Under the pieces are notes generated by a model. It was not told where the DNA came from, did no database searches, and saw only the letters and a list, made by a program, of their open reading frames with translations. A stretch of DNA of 64,000 nt from Neptunomonas qingdaonensis. GTDB taxonomy: Bacteria; Pseudomonadota; Gammaproteobacteria; Pseudomonadales; Balneatricaceae. Position numbers and translations under genes: made by a program. Position 1 is the first letter of the stretch; each line of letters opens with the position of its first letter. The DNA lies in the NCBI RefSeq assembly GCF_900113275.1, contig NZ_FOOU01000005.1:186001-250000 (forward strand), read 5' to 3'. This document shows positions 44,248-52,182 of this stretch, piece after piece.

Positions 44248-44582
44248 CAGGTTGTACTTTTTGTCCAGCGTTAAGGGTTGCGGTCAAACCCACCCTTTGT
44301 TTTGGAAGCTTTGTTGTGGAAGATTTGTTGCAATCTTGTCATAAACTGTCACTGATCTCACGTCCTTTGAGGAAGATACTATTCGCCATATAGATAAACG
44401 CTTCGGGTCGTTTACGGAAGTTCAACACTTCAAACTAACATGACAGCTTCTGGAATCAATAAAACTCAAATTTAATTTTGTTGCATCGCAACAATAATCC
44501 CATGTATTATATTAGCATAATTTGATTCAGCATCATTATCGAATTTAATATTATGTGCTGATATGCGCATGGAGGTCACGTT
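44248..44582. other. Intergenic region upstream of first 61-aa gene
   Basis: About 335 bp. From about 44460 on it belongs to the duplicated unit described at 44460-45472 (TTGTTGC...GCAACAA inverted repeat, AT-rich promoter-like stretch, ATGCGCATGGAGGTCACG leader). The first 200 bp hold nothing recognised. Confidence 0.45.
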
Positions 44583-44768
44583 ATGTACCCTATAATTCGT
44601 AATCCAGATAAATGGGTAGAGCAGCAGGATGCTATGCTCGATAGCTACATTGAAAGGGTTTTTGAATCGGATAAAATAGACGATTGGTTTAATGCATCAC
44701 ATTGGTACTATGATGCAATTACTTCGTTACTTCTGCCGCAAGATAAAACGAAACAACATACTTTATAA
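44583..44768 (+). CDS. Small acidic protein, tandem copy 1
   Basis: 61 residues: MYPIIRNPDKWVEQQDAM...IERVFESDKIDDWFNASHWYYDAIT. Helical, acidic, Trp/Tyr-rich; no signal or membrane span. ATGGAGGTCACGTT supplies a GGAGG ribosome-binding site. A paralogue lies 555 bp downstream with most differences outside the FESxKIDDWFxASHWYYDAITSLLLPQ core. This retained core suggests selection. Family not recognised. Confidence 0.6.
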   Translation: MYPIIRNPDKWVEQQDAMLDSYIERVFESDKIDDWFNASHWYYDAITSLLLPQDKTKQHTL

Positions 44769-45137
44769 ACAAAATTATCCCTAAACCTGCTATTTAGTGG
44801 GTTTTTTCTTCTTTACTTATAATCTTTTCTTTTTCCGACATGCAGCCTTTTGTGAACAGAAAATGTAAGCGGATTGAGGATTAGAGCGTTATCTGCTTAC
44901 CAGCATGCATTTCATATCTGTAAGATTGTCTAGCTTCATCCAACTATCACGTAAGACATAAAGCGCCTGTGATTTTAAATAAGCATTGGTTAATACCTGA
45001 TTAATCCCAGGTGTTTTACAGTGGCTATAGATGTCGGATTTTACACCAATAAGGCTAAACTTAAATTTGTTGCAGTGCACAATAAAAGCGTGCATTATAT
45101 TAATATAATGTGCTGCTATGCGCATGGAGGTCACGCT

Positions 45138-45323
45138 ATGTACCCTATAATTCGTAATCCAAAAGAATGTGGAGAACAGCAGAATGCTCTGCTCGATAGC
45201 TACATTGAAAGGGTTTTTGAATCGGAAAAAATAGACGATTGGTTTAGTGCCTCACATTGGTATTATGATGCAATTACTTCGCTACTTCTGCCGCAAGGTG
45301 AAACGAAGCAACATACTTTATAA
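45138..45323 (+). CDS. Small acidic protein, tandem copy 2
   Basis: 61 residues, MYPIIRNPKECGEQQNALLDSYIERVFESEKIDDWF..., same length as copy 1 and about 80% identical by eye. The same ATGGAGGTCACG leader with GGAGG precedes it; an open frame extends upstream to 45021, but the conserved start is ATG 45138. A copy-specific Cys (KECGE) replaces KWVE. Function unknown; it ends about 200 bp before an attC-like site. Confidence 0.6.
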   Translation: MYPIIRNPKECGEQQNALLDSYIERVFESEKIDDWFSASHWYYDAITSLLLPQGETKQHTL

Positions 45324-45529
45324 ACAAAAATGCCTTTAAAAACCTACTATTTAGTGGGTTTTTCCTCTCAACTTATAACCTCTTTTTTTCCGGCAGGCAG
45401 ACTTTTGTGAAAAGCAAATGTAAGCGGATTGGGGATTAGAGCGTTACCTGCTTATCAGCGTGCAATTTCGCAGCCAATAAGAGTTACTTTGGCCACTGTA
45501 CTTGAGAAGGCTCATATGTATTCATAGTA

Positions 45530-45576
45530 GTTAAGCCGCACCGCGAAGCGGCGTCGGCTTGAATGAATCGTTAGGC
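45530..45576 (-). other. Partial integron attC site
   Basis: On the minus strand: GCCTAAC (R'' core RYYYAAC, 45570-45576), then TTCAAGCCGACGCCGC-TTC-GCGGTGCGGCTTAAC, the imperfect stem of class 1-type attC sites with an extrahelical base. The distal R' core (GTTRRRY) expected about 10 nt further is not seen. The TAA of GCCTAAC is the stop codon of the split VOC gene, a typical cassette arrangement. Confidence 0.72.
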
Positions 45577-45612
45577 CACAGGCTTCTGGTCGCGAACCGC
45601 CGCTTCAATTAG
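45571..45612 (-). pseudogene. 3' fragment of IS-split VOC gene
   Basis: Encodes LIEAAVRDQKPVA and stop. Joining it to 48185-48630 through the shared ATTAG target sequence restores one frame: ...MMKQKKIEIA-LIEAAVRDQKPVA. The stop lies in the attC core. Confidence 0.8.
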
Positions 45613-45771
45613 TGCGCATTTCGGGGTCATCCGGTCACCCATTTCGGTATCGTCCGGCCACTGATTTCGGCGTGATCCGGCCACCCATTTCGGCATGATC
45701 CGGCCACTATTTTCTTCTCTTGCCTTTGGGGTTTCGGCATAACAGGTGTTCACCTGTGTGTTGGAACCAAT

Positions 45772-47322
45772 ATGACTAAACCAAAGAAAAAAGCGAGGAC
45801 AGATATGCGTATTTATCTGCAAATTTTCCACCTTAAATTTGAACGTCATCTTTCTAACCGACAGATCGCACTGACCCTTAATATTGGTCGCTCCACAGTG
45901 AATGACTTTGTTGTTCGGTTTGGCAACGCAGGCTTCCAGTGGCCGCTTCCTGACGGCGTCTCTCTTGATGCGCTTGATAAAGCCTTAATGCCGGGGCGCA
46001 ACTATCAAACCCAGCGCGTATTACCCGATTGGGTCGTCATGGACGTCAACTTATCCAAGCCTGGCGTGACCAAACAGCTACTCTGGCAAGAGTATCAAGG
46101 CGAACACGGTTCAAACGCCCTTGGTTATACTCAATTCTGCGCCCACTACAAAGTCTGGAAAGGTCAACAGCGCCGATCCATGAGGCAAACCCACAAGGCG
46201 GGCGAGAAGCTATTTATCGACTTCTGTGGCCCAACGGTACCGATCGTTAATCCCGACACTGGCGAGGTTAGGCGAGCGGCTATCTTCGTGGCTTGTATGG
46301 GTGTTTCAAACTACACCTACATTGAGGCCTGTGAAGGCCAAGACTTAGAGTCGTGGCTACTGGCCAACCGGCGCTGCCTTGAATTTTTAGGTGGTGTACC
46401 CTCGCTGCTGATACCCGACAATCTGAAGTCGGCGGTGAATAAAGCCGACCGGTATGAGCCTGTGATCAATGACAGCTACCAAGCCTTTGCTCAGCATTAT
46501 GGTTGCCCCGTGATACCCGCACGGCCTTACAAGCCCCAAGACAAGGGCAAGGTTGAAGCCGCTGTATTAGTCGTTGAGCGCTGGGTGCTCGCTCGGTTAA
46601 GGCATTACACCTTCCATACCTTAGCGTCATTAAATCAAGCCATTAGAGAACTCATGCACGATCTGAATAAACGCCCGATGAAAGGCTATAACGGCCTCTC
46701 CCGGGCCCAGCTGTTCGCTCAGACGGATGCCCCGGCGTTATCGGCTCTACCTGAGTATCCTTATGAATACGCTCAGTTCAAGTTAGCTAAGGTGGCCAAA
46801 GATTACCACGTGGCTTTCGACAACCACTGGTACTCCGTACCTCATACGTTGGTAGGCGAGCGGGTTGAGCTGAACGTTACACAGCGGTTAGTGCGTGTAC
46901 GTTATAAAGGCAACATTATTGCCCAGCATGCACGCAGTCAGAAGCGCTACCAACACACCACTGAATCGGCACATATGCCCGTGGCTCACGCGGCGTATAA
47001 AGACTGGTCGCCAGAGCGTATTCGCAGCTGGGCGGGTCGCATTGGACCTAATACAGAACACGTCATCCATGCCATTGAGCAGAGTAAAGCCCATATAGAA
47101 CAAGCTCAGCGTAGCTGTCTTGGCCTCTTGTCCCTGCAAAAGCGCTTCGGAGAAGAGCGCCTGGAGCGGGCCTGCGGCATTGCCCTCAACCAAGGGTGTT
47201 ATACCCGCAAGTTCATTCAGACGATCCTACAAAATGGTCGGGACAATGTCGTAGAGTTCTCGCCGAATCGATCCATACCTGCCCAGCACAAAAACGTGCG
47301 CGGCTCACATTATTACTCGTAA
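45772..47322 (+). CDS. istA: IS21 transposase IstA
   Basis: 516 residues, the usual size. The N-terminal HTH is FHLKFERHLSNRQIALTLNIGRSTVNDFV (about 20-48). The rve-type DDE core has Asp in LFIDFCGPTVPI, Asp in SLLIPDNLKSAV and Glu in DKGKVEAAVLVVERWV, all present. The C-terminal Mu-transposase-like beta-barrel has YSVPHTLVGERVELNVT. An intact reading frame and intact IS ends suggest recent, possibly active, insertion. It is followed by istB after 15 bp. Start ATG 45772; the upstream 160 bp are the IS left terminal repeats. Confidence 0.95.
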   Translation: MTKPKKKARTDMRIYLQIFHLKFERHLSNRQIALTLNIGRSTVNDFVVRFGNAGFQWPLPDGVSLDALDKALMPGRNYQTQRVLPDWVVMDVNLSKPGVTKQLLWQEYQGEHGSNALGYTQFCAHYKVWKGQQRRSMRQTHKAGEKLFIDFCGPTVPIVNPDTGEVRRAAIFVACMGVSNYTYIEACEGQDLESWLLANRRCLEFLGGVPSLLIPDNLKSAVNKADRYEPVINDSYQAFAQHYGCPVIPARPYKPQDKGKVEAAVLVVERWVLARLRHYTFHTLASLNQAIRELMHDLNKRPMKGYNGLSRAQLFAQTDAPALSALPEYPYEYAQFKLAKVAKDYHVAFDNHWYSVPHTLVGERVELNVTQRLVRVRYKGNIIAQHARSQKRYQHTTESAHMPVAHAAYKDWSPERIRSWAGRIGPNTEHVIHAIEQSKAHIEQAQRSCLGLLSLQKRFGEERLERACGIALNQGCYTRKFIQTILQNGRDNVVEFSPNRSIPAQHKNVRGSHYYS

Positions 47323-47337
47323 TCGAAGGGACTCACT

Positions 47338-48084
47338 ATGGACACACTACTCGGTCAAATGCGACAGCTTCGGATCCCTGCCATGGCGGCGGCACTGGAG
47401 CAACAATGGCAAACCCCTAATGCATATAACGAATTGGCCTTCGAAGAACGGCTCTCGTTACTCGTTGAACAAGAGCACATGAGCCGTGACAACAATCGAA
47501 TTAAACGGCTGCGTAAAACCGCCAACTTACGACTTCAGGCCAAGCCTGAAGCGCTGCGGTACCCCGCTGCCCGAGGGCTAAGAAAAGAACAAATGCAGCC
47601 ACTACTGGAGGGCCGTCACTTGCTCTACCAACAAAACATCCTGATTACCGGCCCCACGGGCAGTGGCAAAACCTTCTTGGCTTGTGCCTTAGGCGAGCAA
47701 GCCTGTCGGCAGAACTATCGGGTGCAATATCACCGCCTGAGTCACTTGCTTGAAACGCTAAAACTGGGCCACGTCGATGGGTCTTACTTGAAGGTGTTAG
47801 GCAAATTACAAAAGGTGGACCTCTTGCTGCTCGACGACTGGGGCTTAGAAGGCTTCAAAGGCAAACAGATCACCGATTTATTAGACGTTATCGAAGACCG
47901 ATACGAACGAAGAAGCACCGTTATCATCAGCCAACTGCCGGTCTCTCAATGGTATGACTTAATGGACAATCCAACGGTGGCAGACGCGCTACTGGATCGG
48001 CTGGTCCACAATGCTCACAGATTAGAGCTTCAAGGCGAATCTCAGCGGAAAAAATCACTGGAGGAGGCAGAAGAAATCAAGTAA
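47338..48084 (+). CDS. istB: IS21 helper ATPase IstB
   Basis: 248-residue AAA+ ATPase of the DnaC/IstB family. Walker A is ITGPTGSGKTFLACALG (about residue 101), Walker B LLLLDDWGLEG, sensor 1 region STVIISQLPV, and the C-terminal RLVHNAHRLELQGES is diagnostic of IstB. It assists IstA in target selection. GGGACTCACT precedes the ATG. It ends 100 bp before the IS right end. Confidence 0.96.
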   Translation: MDTLLGQMRQLRIPAMAAALEQQWQTPNAYNELAFEERLSLLVEQEHMSRDNNRIKRLRKTANLRLQAKPEALRYPAARGLRKEQMQPLLEGRHLLYQQNILITGPTGSGKTFLACALGEQACRQNYRVQYHRLSHLLETLKLGHVDGSYLKVLGKLQKVDLLLLDDWGLEGFKGKQITDLLDVIEDRYERRSTVIISQLPVSQWYDLMDNPTVADALLDRLVHNAHRLELQGESQRKKSLEEAEEIK

Positions 48085-48184
48085 AAAAGAAGGTAGGCAA
48101 GTGAAGAATTACCCTGGCCGGACGACCCCGAAACAGGTGGCCGGATAAAACCGGAACAGCCGGCCGGACAAGCCGAAATACGCA

Positions 48185-48630
48185 ATTAGCGCGATTTCGA
48201 TTTTCTTCTGCTTCATCATGGCTGCCATCGCCTTGGCAGATACATTCTTGTCTGTACTCAATGTCAGTTCCGTTAGCCTTTTCGGGAAAATCTGCCACGA
48301 TACTCCGTAGCGGTCTTTCAGCCAACCGCAGACGCTTTCCTCACCACCATCTGCGGTCAGCGCGGTCCACAGTCGATTCGTCTCGGCCTGATCGGCCGTT
48401 TCGACCGAAATCGATACTGCCTCAGTCAAGGTGAAATGCGGTCCGGCGTCGAGTATCTGGTAAAGCATCCCGCCAAGCGAGAAGTCGATTACCGAAAAAG
48501 GGCCGTTGCCGGCATCACCAGAAAAGGTCCTCTCGACCCGGCTTTCCGGGATCAGAGAGCAGTAGAACTCTGCGGCCTCGCGGCCTTGCCCGTCACGGAA
48601 CCAGAGACAAGTGCGGATAGTGCTAGACAT
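48185..48630 (-). pseudogene. VOC-family (PhnB-like) protein, split by IS21
   Basis: Vicinal-oxygen-chelate fold: MSSTIRTCLWFRDGQGREAAEFYCSLIPESRVERTF, FSVIDFSLGGMLYQILDAGPHFTLTEAVSISVE, and GWLKDRYGVSWQIFPKRLTEL are the PhnB/3-demethylubiquinone-methyltransferase-like pattern of about 160 residues. The natural C-terminus ...AAMMKQKKIEIALIEAAVRDQKPVA is cut: after IEIALI the frame reads into the IS and stops at 48109. TAGGAGAGAAACT precedes the ATG. Its 3' part and attC stop are at 45571-45612. The precursor was probably an integron gene cassette. Confidence 0.88.
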
Positions 48631-48708
48631 AGTTTCTCTCCTAGTCTAATCGTTCATAAAATCGAGCCTATTTATCAACAGGAGGATCAGCCCAATATTC
48701 GTCCGTTT

Positions 48709-48883
48709 TTGGCACCCACCATCCAAAACGCTCAACTGCTTCGGCTGAGTTTTTTAGTCGCAAACGACACCAAGCGGACTTTTAGGATACGGAAGATCAT
48801 GTTTGATGTTGCGACAAAGCGTGTCTTACGTAGAGGGAAGTCTGGGCCTAGAAGTAGACTGGATTAAGTAAACTGTCCCCGGA
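48709..48883 (+). repeat. Dispersed ~180-bp non-coding repeat, copy 2
   Basis: TTGGCACCCACC ... TTAAGTAAACTGTCCCCGGA, same order and orientation as 39944-40125. It ends 4 bp before the stop codon of the homocysteine-methyltransferase-like gene. Confidence 0.7.
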
Positions 48884-48886
48884 CAA

Positions 48887-49825
48887 CTATGACACCGCTC
48901 TCTGCGCTTGCTCAGCGATGTTTTTCATATGCCGCATATCCGTTCCACAGCAGCCGCCCAGGATTGAAATGTGTGGGAACTTCCGCCGTAAATCCGCTAG
49001 TTGTACACCAAGTTCAACAGGGTCACCGTCATCAAGGGTTTCCGCTGCGTCGAGTTCGGCATGGCTACATCGTGAAGCATTGGCAACTAAGCCTTTGACC
49101 CTTTGAAGCCAGGGCTCGTCAACCAGTACTCTACTGAAGTGATCTGGATGGGCGCAGTTGACCATAAAATAAATGGCGGCGGCATCGGTTGCTTCGTCTA
49201 CGGCCAGGATGGCGTCCTTTAACGAAATCCCTGTTGGCAAACAGCCATCCGTCTCGACAGTAAACGAAATAGCAATGGCTTTGCCATATCTCCCGGCGCT
49301 GCGAACAATTCCAATCGCCTCTTCCGGGTAGCATATTGTCGACCCGCAGATAAAGTCGGCATCTGTCCTGGACAAGGTTTCAATCTGTTCGTTGTGGTAG
49401 CTTTCTGCTTCCTGCGCTGTCATTAAATCCTTAGGGGCATACCCATCACCGCGGGGGCCGACTTGGGCGCACAGGATGATTGAAACATCGGCATACTGTT
49501 TTCGCATCTGAGCAATTATATCTATTGCTTCAATGTTCAATCGTTCCAATGATTGGGAGCTTTGGCTAATTAGTGCACCACGGTCGCGATTGGCGACCCA
49601 CGTTGCGCTGTCAAGGATTGCACCCACACCGTGCTTTCGGGCTAGTTCGATAAGGCTTGAATAGTACCCCCGCAGGATTTCTTTTCCCTTGTCTGTTTCA
49701 AGTAATAGATAAGATGCAAAGCCGGGCAAGTCGATTCCCTTATTGAATATAATGTCAGTCTCCGCACCCACGTAACTAAGATATAGATCGTGCCCCATAT
49801 GAGGCATCACTTGATTGTGCTCCAT
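48887..49825 (-). CDS. Homocysteine S-methyltransferase family protein
   Basis: 312 residues, single Hcy-binding domain. The zinc-ligand set is visible: Cys in YFMVNCAHPDHF (about residue 215) and the Cys pair in SILGGCCGTDMRHMKNI (about 285). HGVGAILDSATWVANRD and SFTVETDGCLPTG also match the family. Such enzymes transfer a methyl group from S-methylmethionine or betaine-like donors to homocysteine (MmuM/YbgG or BHMT-like). In a marine organism DMSP is a conceivable donor, but nothing in sequence decides this. AAGAGGAGTAAGG precedes the ATG. Confidence 0.88.
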   Translation of the reverse strand: MEHNQVMPHMGHDLYLSYVGAETDIIFNKGIDLPGFASYLLLETDKGKEILRGYYSSLIELARKHGVGAILDSATWVANRDRGALISQSSQSLERLNIEAIDIIAQMRKQYADVSIILCAQVGPRGDGYAPKDLMTAQEAESYHNEQIETLSRTDADFICGSTICYPEEAIGIVRSAGRYGKAIAISFTVETDGCLPTGISLKDAILAVDEATDAAAIYFMVNCAHPDHFSRVLVDEPWLQRVKGLVANASRCSHAELDAAETLDDGDPVELGVQLADLRRKFPHISILGGCCGTDMRHMKNIAEQAQRAVS

Positions 49826-49926
49826 CCTTACTCCTCTTAGTTGTGTTCAAAAATCTAACACTTTTATCGCGGTCGGGAATAAAAAGCATCATTCAATAGC
49901 ATACACCCACGAATCGTTAAGTAACT

Positions 49927-50142
49927 ATATTTGGCACGCAAATTCACTAAATCACAGGCCCTCAGTTTGCTATCGATTGCTAGATTGAAAAGCTCCAATT
50001 TTCTACAGTTGTTAGCGATTTGTAATCTTATGCGGATCGCCCAAATCTCTTTCAACTTAAGAGGCTTCTTTTGGCCAACCAACTTTCCCCTGTTCCAGGG
50101 TGGTTGTTTATTGTAGAAAGGTTTAGCAGAACTAACGAACAC
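49927..50142 (-). pseudogene. N-terminal fragment of a tyrosine integrase
   Basis: About 72 residues, VSSAKPFYNKQPPWNRGK then GQKKPLKLKEIWAIRIRLQ...CRKLELFNLAIDSKLRACDLVNLRAK, match the start of short tyrosine-type integrases (PWNKGKLIGQKPPLK..EIWAIRIRLQ). The first catalytic Arg is in SKLRACDL. Homology ends at RAKY; the rest of the frame to 49864 is unrelated. The C-terminal counterpart is inverted at 51133-51245, across the EamA gene. Confidence 0.68.
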
Positions 50143-50147
50143 CTTAT

Positions 50148-51035
50148 TCAACCAGCAACCCGCTTGCGCGTTAGCGCTATCCCTAAAATTATTAATACCA
50201 ACGCCGCTAAGCTGTGCCATTCAATTGCTTCGCCCAAAATAAGCGCGCCGGTAAAATACGCCACTACAGGAATCACGTAATTAATGTACGAAAGAAACGT
50301 AGGACCTGCCGTGACGATAACTGCAAACAAAATAATGGTGGCAAACGCAGTCGGGCCGATACCTAACCACAACACGGATAACGTGGCCTTTAAAGAGTAG
50401 CTTTGTTGCCACGGCAAATCTTGCCACAGCCACAATGGCAGTATAGTGATGCTGGCAACAATCATCACGCCAGCCGCCGTTACAACAGGGTTATAGGAGG
50501 GCAATCGCCTCACCATAATGGCATTTATCGCATAACTAAAAGTGGCAAACAAAATCAGTAGACCACTCAGAAAATTGCTGTGAGCACCTACTAACGACGG
50601 CCAAAGCACAATCGCCACGCCAGTAATACCCAACACAAAACCGAGTATTTTAAAGCGATTGAGGCTTTCCCCTAACACAAAATAATGTGCCAAAATCATT
50701 GTCGCCAACGGCATAAATGCCATCAACAATCCCGCAATGCCCGAGCTAACATCCTTCTGACCTGTGGAGATCAGAAGAAATGGCAACAGGTTACCCATAA
50801 TACCCAGCAGCAAAAACATCGCCCAAGCCAACGGATCGACAGGCAAACGCAAACCCTTGGCATACATAAAAAGAGTTAGGATAATCGCTGCAATCAACAC
50901 TCTAAGCGTGACTATACCCACAGGGCTAAAGCTATCCAGTGAGACAGCGGTAAACATAAATGACGTACCCCACAGCAGAATGAGTAGCAGCAGAGAAAGC
51001 CAGTCTTTAACAGTAGGTATGTAGTTGTGAGTCAT
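50148..51035 (-). CDS. EamA/DMT-family transporter
   Basis: About 295 residues with ten predicted TM helices in two EamA halves: LSLLLLILLWGTSFMFTAVSLDSFSPVGIVTLRVLIAAIIL, MFLLLGIMGNLLPFLLISTG, PLATMILAHYFVLGESLN, FKILGFVLGITGVAIVLW in the first, then repeated in the second ending LILGEAIEWHSLAALVLIILGIALTRKR. Inner-membrane exporter of metabolites or amino acids; substrate unknown. ATG 51035 is chosen; an in-frame TTG at 51080 is less likely. It lies between two inverted halves of a broken integrase gene. Confidence 0.88.
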   Translation of the reverse strand: MTHNYIPTVKDWLSLLLLILLWGTSFMFTAVSLDSFSPVGIVTLRVLIAAIILTLFMYAKGLRLPVDPLAWAMFLLLGIMGNLLPFLLISTGQKDVSSGIAGLLMAFMPLATMILAHYFVLGESLNRFKILGFVLGITGVAIVLWPSLVGAHSNFLSGLLILFATFSYAINAIMVRRLPSYNPVVTAAGVMIVASITILPLWLWQDLPWQQSYSLKATLSVLWLGIGPTAFATIILFAVIVTAGPTFLSYINYVIPVVAYFTGALILGEAIEWHSLAALVLIILGIALTRKRVAG

Positions 51036-51132
51036 GTGTGTGAGTCGATTAGCATTATTACTGGAGAGTTTAAACGACAACCTAGCACTTTTTTGATGCT
51101 TTCAAAGTTTAAATGCCTTCTAGCGCCCTGAT

Positions 51133-51245
51133 GCACGGACTAAAAACTTGCGTGCTGTGCAGCTTCTGTTGGTCATACCAAGCCAGGAAGTACTGCACGG
51201 TATTTAGGAATAGATGTAGATGATGCCCTGGAAATGCCGGAATAA
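51133..51245 (+). pseudogene. C-terminal fragment of a tyrosine integrase
   Basis: ARTKNLRAVQLLL in one frame, and after a one-base deletion GHTKPGSTARYLGIDVDDALEMPE and stop. The GHTK (catalytic His) and Tyr of ARYLG of tyrosine recombinases are still present. It is opposite in strand to the N-terminal fragment at 49927-50142. A dead element. Confidence 0.68.
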
Positions 51246-51459
51246 ACTGAGATATAAAGATCATATTCAAGCGACAAGGATGGTCGCTCATCGACCCTAT
51301 ATAGTTACTTCATCTCACTCTCTGTGATACTAGTCACAGCTGGCAGGTAGCTGTCAGTGAGAGCGGTCATGTTGCATTGATACTGGGAAGTGCAAAACGC
51401 AAGACCCTACCCCTTTGTCTTCCGGAGTGCCAAGGCCCGGCGTGGACTTGAGCAACTTG

Positions 51460-52158
51460 TCAGATTACATTGGCATCGCCCCAAATTTTCTCATATTCTT
51501 CCAGCTTTGCTGGAATAACATCAGGGGACAGCGGTGCCAAATACGTTGGTTTAGCTTTGGCGGCATCTTTTAGCGATTGCCCCAACACCCAGCATACATA
51601 ACCGTCTATGAAAATAACCCTATCGTGAACGGCCTTCGTTTTTTTAATTTCTATGAAATCTCCATATTGTGCTATATATTTTTCTGCGGCAGGTTTTAGC
51701 TGATCTGCATTTTTTGTTAGCAATAGGCGAACCCTCACACCTGGTTTTCTAGAGTTTAGATAGTGATTAAATACCGAGTCATCTAAATAAGGGTCGATGA
51801 TAAAGATCGACATTTCAGCCGATGCGACAACCCGATTGAGTGCGCGAAAAACATCATAAACTTCACCGGCACCAAATACGGTTTTTGTTGCATTAGGTAC
51901 TGTCAATTCTAAGTCGGATATAGCTCGTTGAATGACGCCAAATATTTTGGCAACATTTTGATCTCTTATTGAGTCCATTGGTAAAAAGTCTGATGCAATC
52001 TGAAATGACGATGCTTCAAGGCGGTTCCACCTGGAAATAAGAGCGTGACCTTGTCCAAGCCACGTCATATGATCTCTTGAAGTGGGAGTATATTCGTTGA
52101 AATCTGGGGCTCGCTCAAAAAGGGCTCTTAACTGTGCCAGTATTACTTCGGGTTCCAT
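51460..52158 (-). CDS. Phospholipase D-like domain protein
   Basis: 232 residues. Residues about 100-215 carry one PLD-like unit: MSIFIIDPYLDDSVFNHYL, VRVRLLLTKNA, and the active-site-like VHDRVIFIDGYVCWVLGQSLKDA. In the usual HxK(x)4D motif the Lys is Arg (HDRVIFID), so nuclease or lipase activity would need confirmation; two units (a dimer) would be needed. The N-terminal ~95 residues are helical and family-specific. Such orphan PLD proteins occur in defence islands, but the only adjacent gene is the unrelated beta-repeat protein at 52183. TCGGAAAATAAGA precedes the ATG. Confidence 0.68.
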   Translation of the reverse strand: MEPEVILAQLRALFERAPDFNEYTPTSRDHMTWLGQGHALISRWNRLEASSFQIASDFLPMDSIRDQNVAKIFGVIQRAISDLELTVPNATKTVFGAGEVYDVFRALNRVVASAEMSIFIIDPYLDDSVFNHYLNSRKPGVRVRLLLTKNADQLKPAAEKYIAQYGDFIEIKKTKAVHDRVIFIDGYVCWVLGQSLKDAAKAKPTYLAPLSPDVIPAKLEEYEKIWGDANVI

Positions 52159-52182
52159 ATTCTTATTTTCCGATCAAGGTTG

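Larger units (their letters stand above)
44460..45472 (+). repeat. Two-unit tandem duplication (about 420-460 bp each)
   Basis: Unit A about 44460-44920; unit B about 45055-45472. Each has the same order: AT-rich leader with ATGCGCATGGAGGTCACG, a 61-codon gene, TATTTAGTGGGTTTTT terminator-like end, then TGTAAGCGGATTG.GGATTAGAGCGTTA. Identity is high over the gene and lower in the leader. Confidence 0.75.
45613..48184 (+). mobile_element. Complete IS21-family insertion sequence (2572 bp)
   Basis: Both ends match over TGCGyATTTCGG (left 45613 on, right ending 48184 on the complement), and ATTAG is duplicated on each side (45608-45612 and 48185-48189). Inside the ends, multiple copies of a CCGGCCAC..ATTTCGG-type subrepeat form the long terminal repeats usual for IS21. 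It carries intact istA and istB. The insertion disrupts the VOC-family gene. Confidence 0.92.

Noticed and set aside
44460-45472. The twin 61-aa units considered as integron cassettes
   Set aside because: No GTTRRRY/RYYYAAC core or attC-like stem follows either gene; the nearby attC is in the opposite orientation and belongs to the VOC gene.
49864-50220. 118-codon frame taken as a complete gene
   Set aside because: Only residues about 27-98 resemble an integrase N-terminus; both ends are unrelated, so it is a fragment, not a gene.
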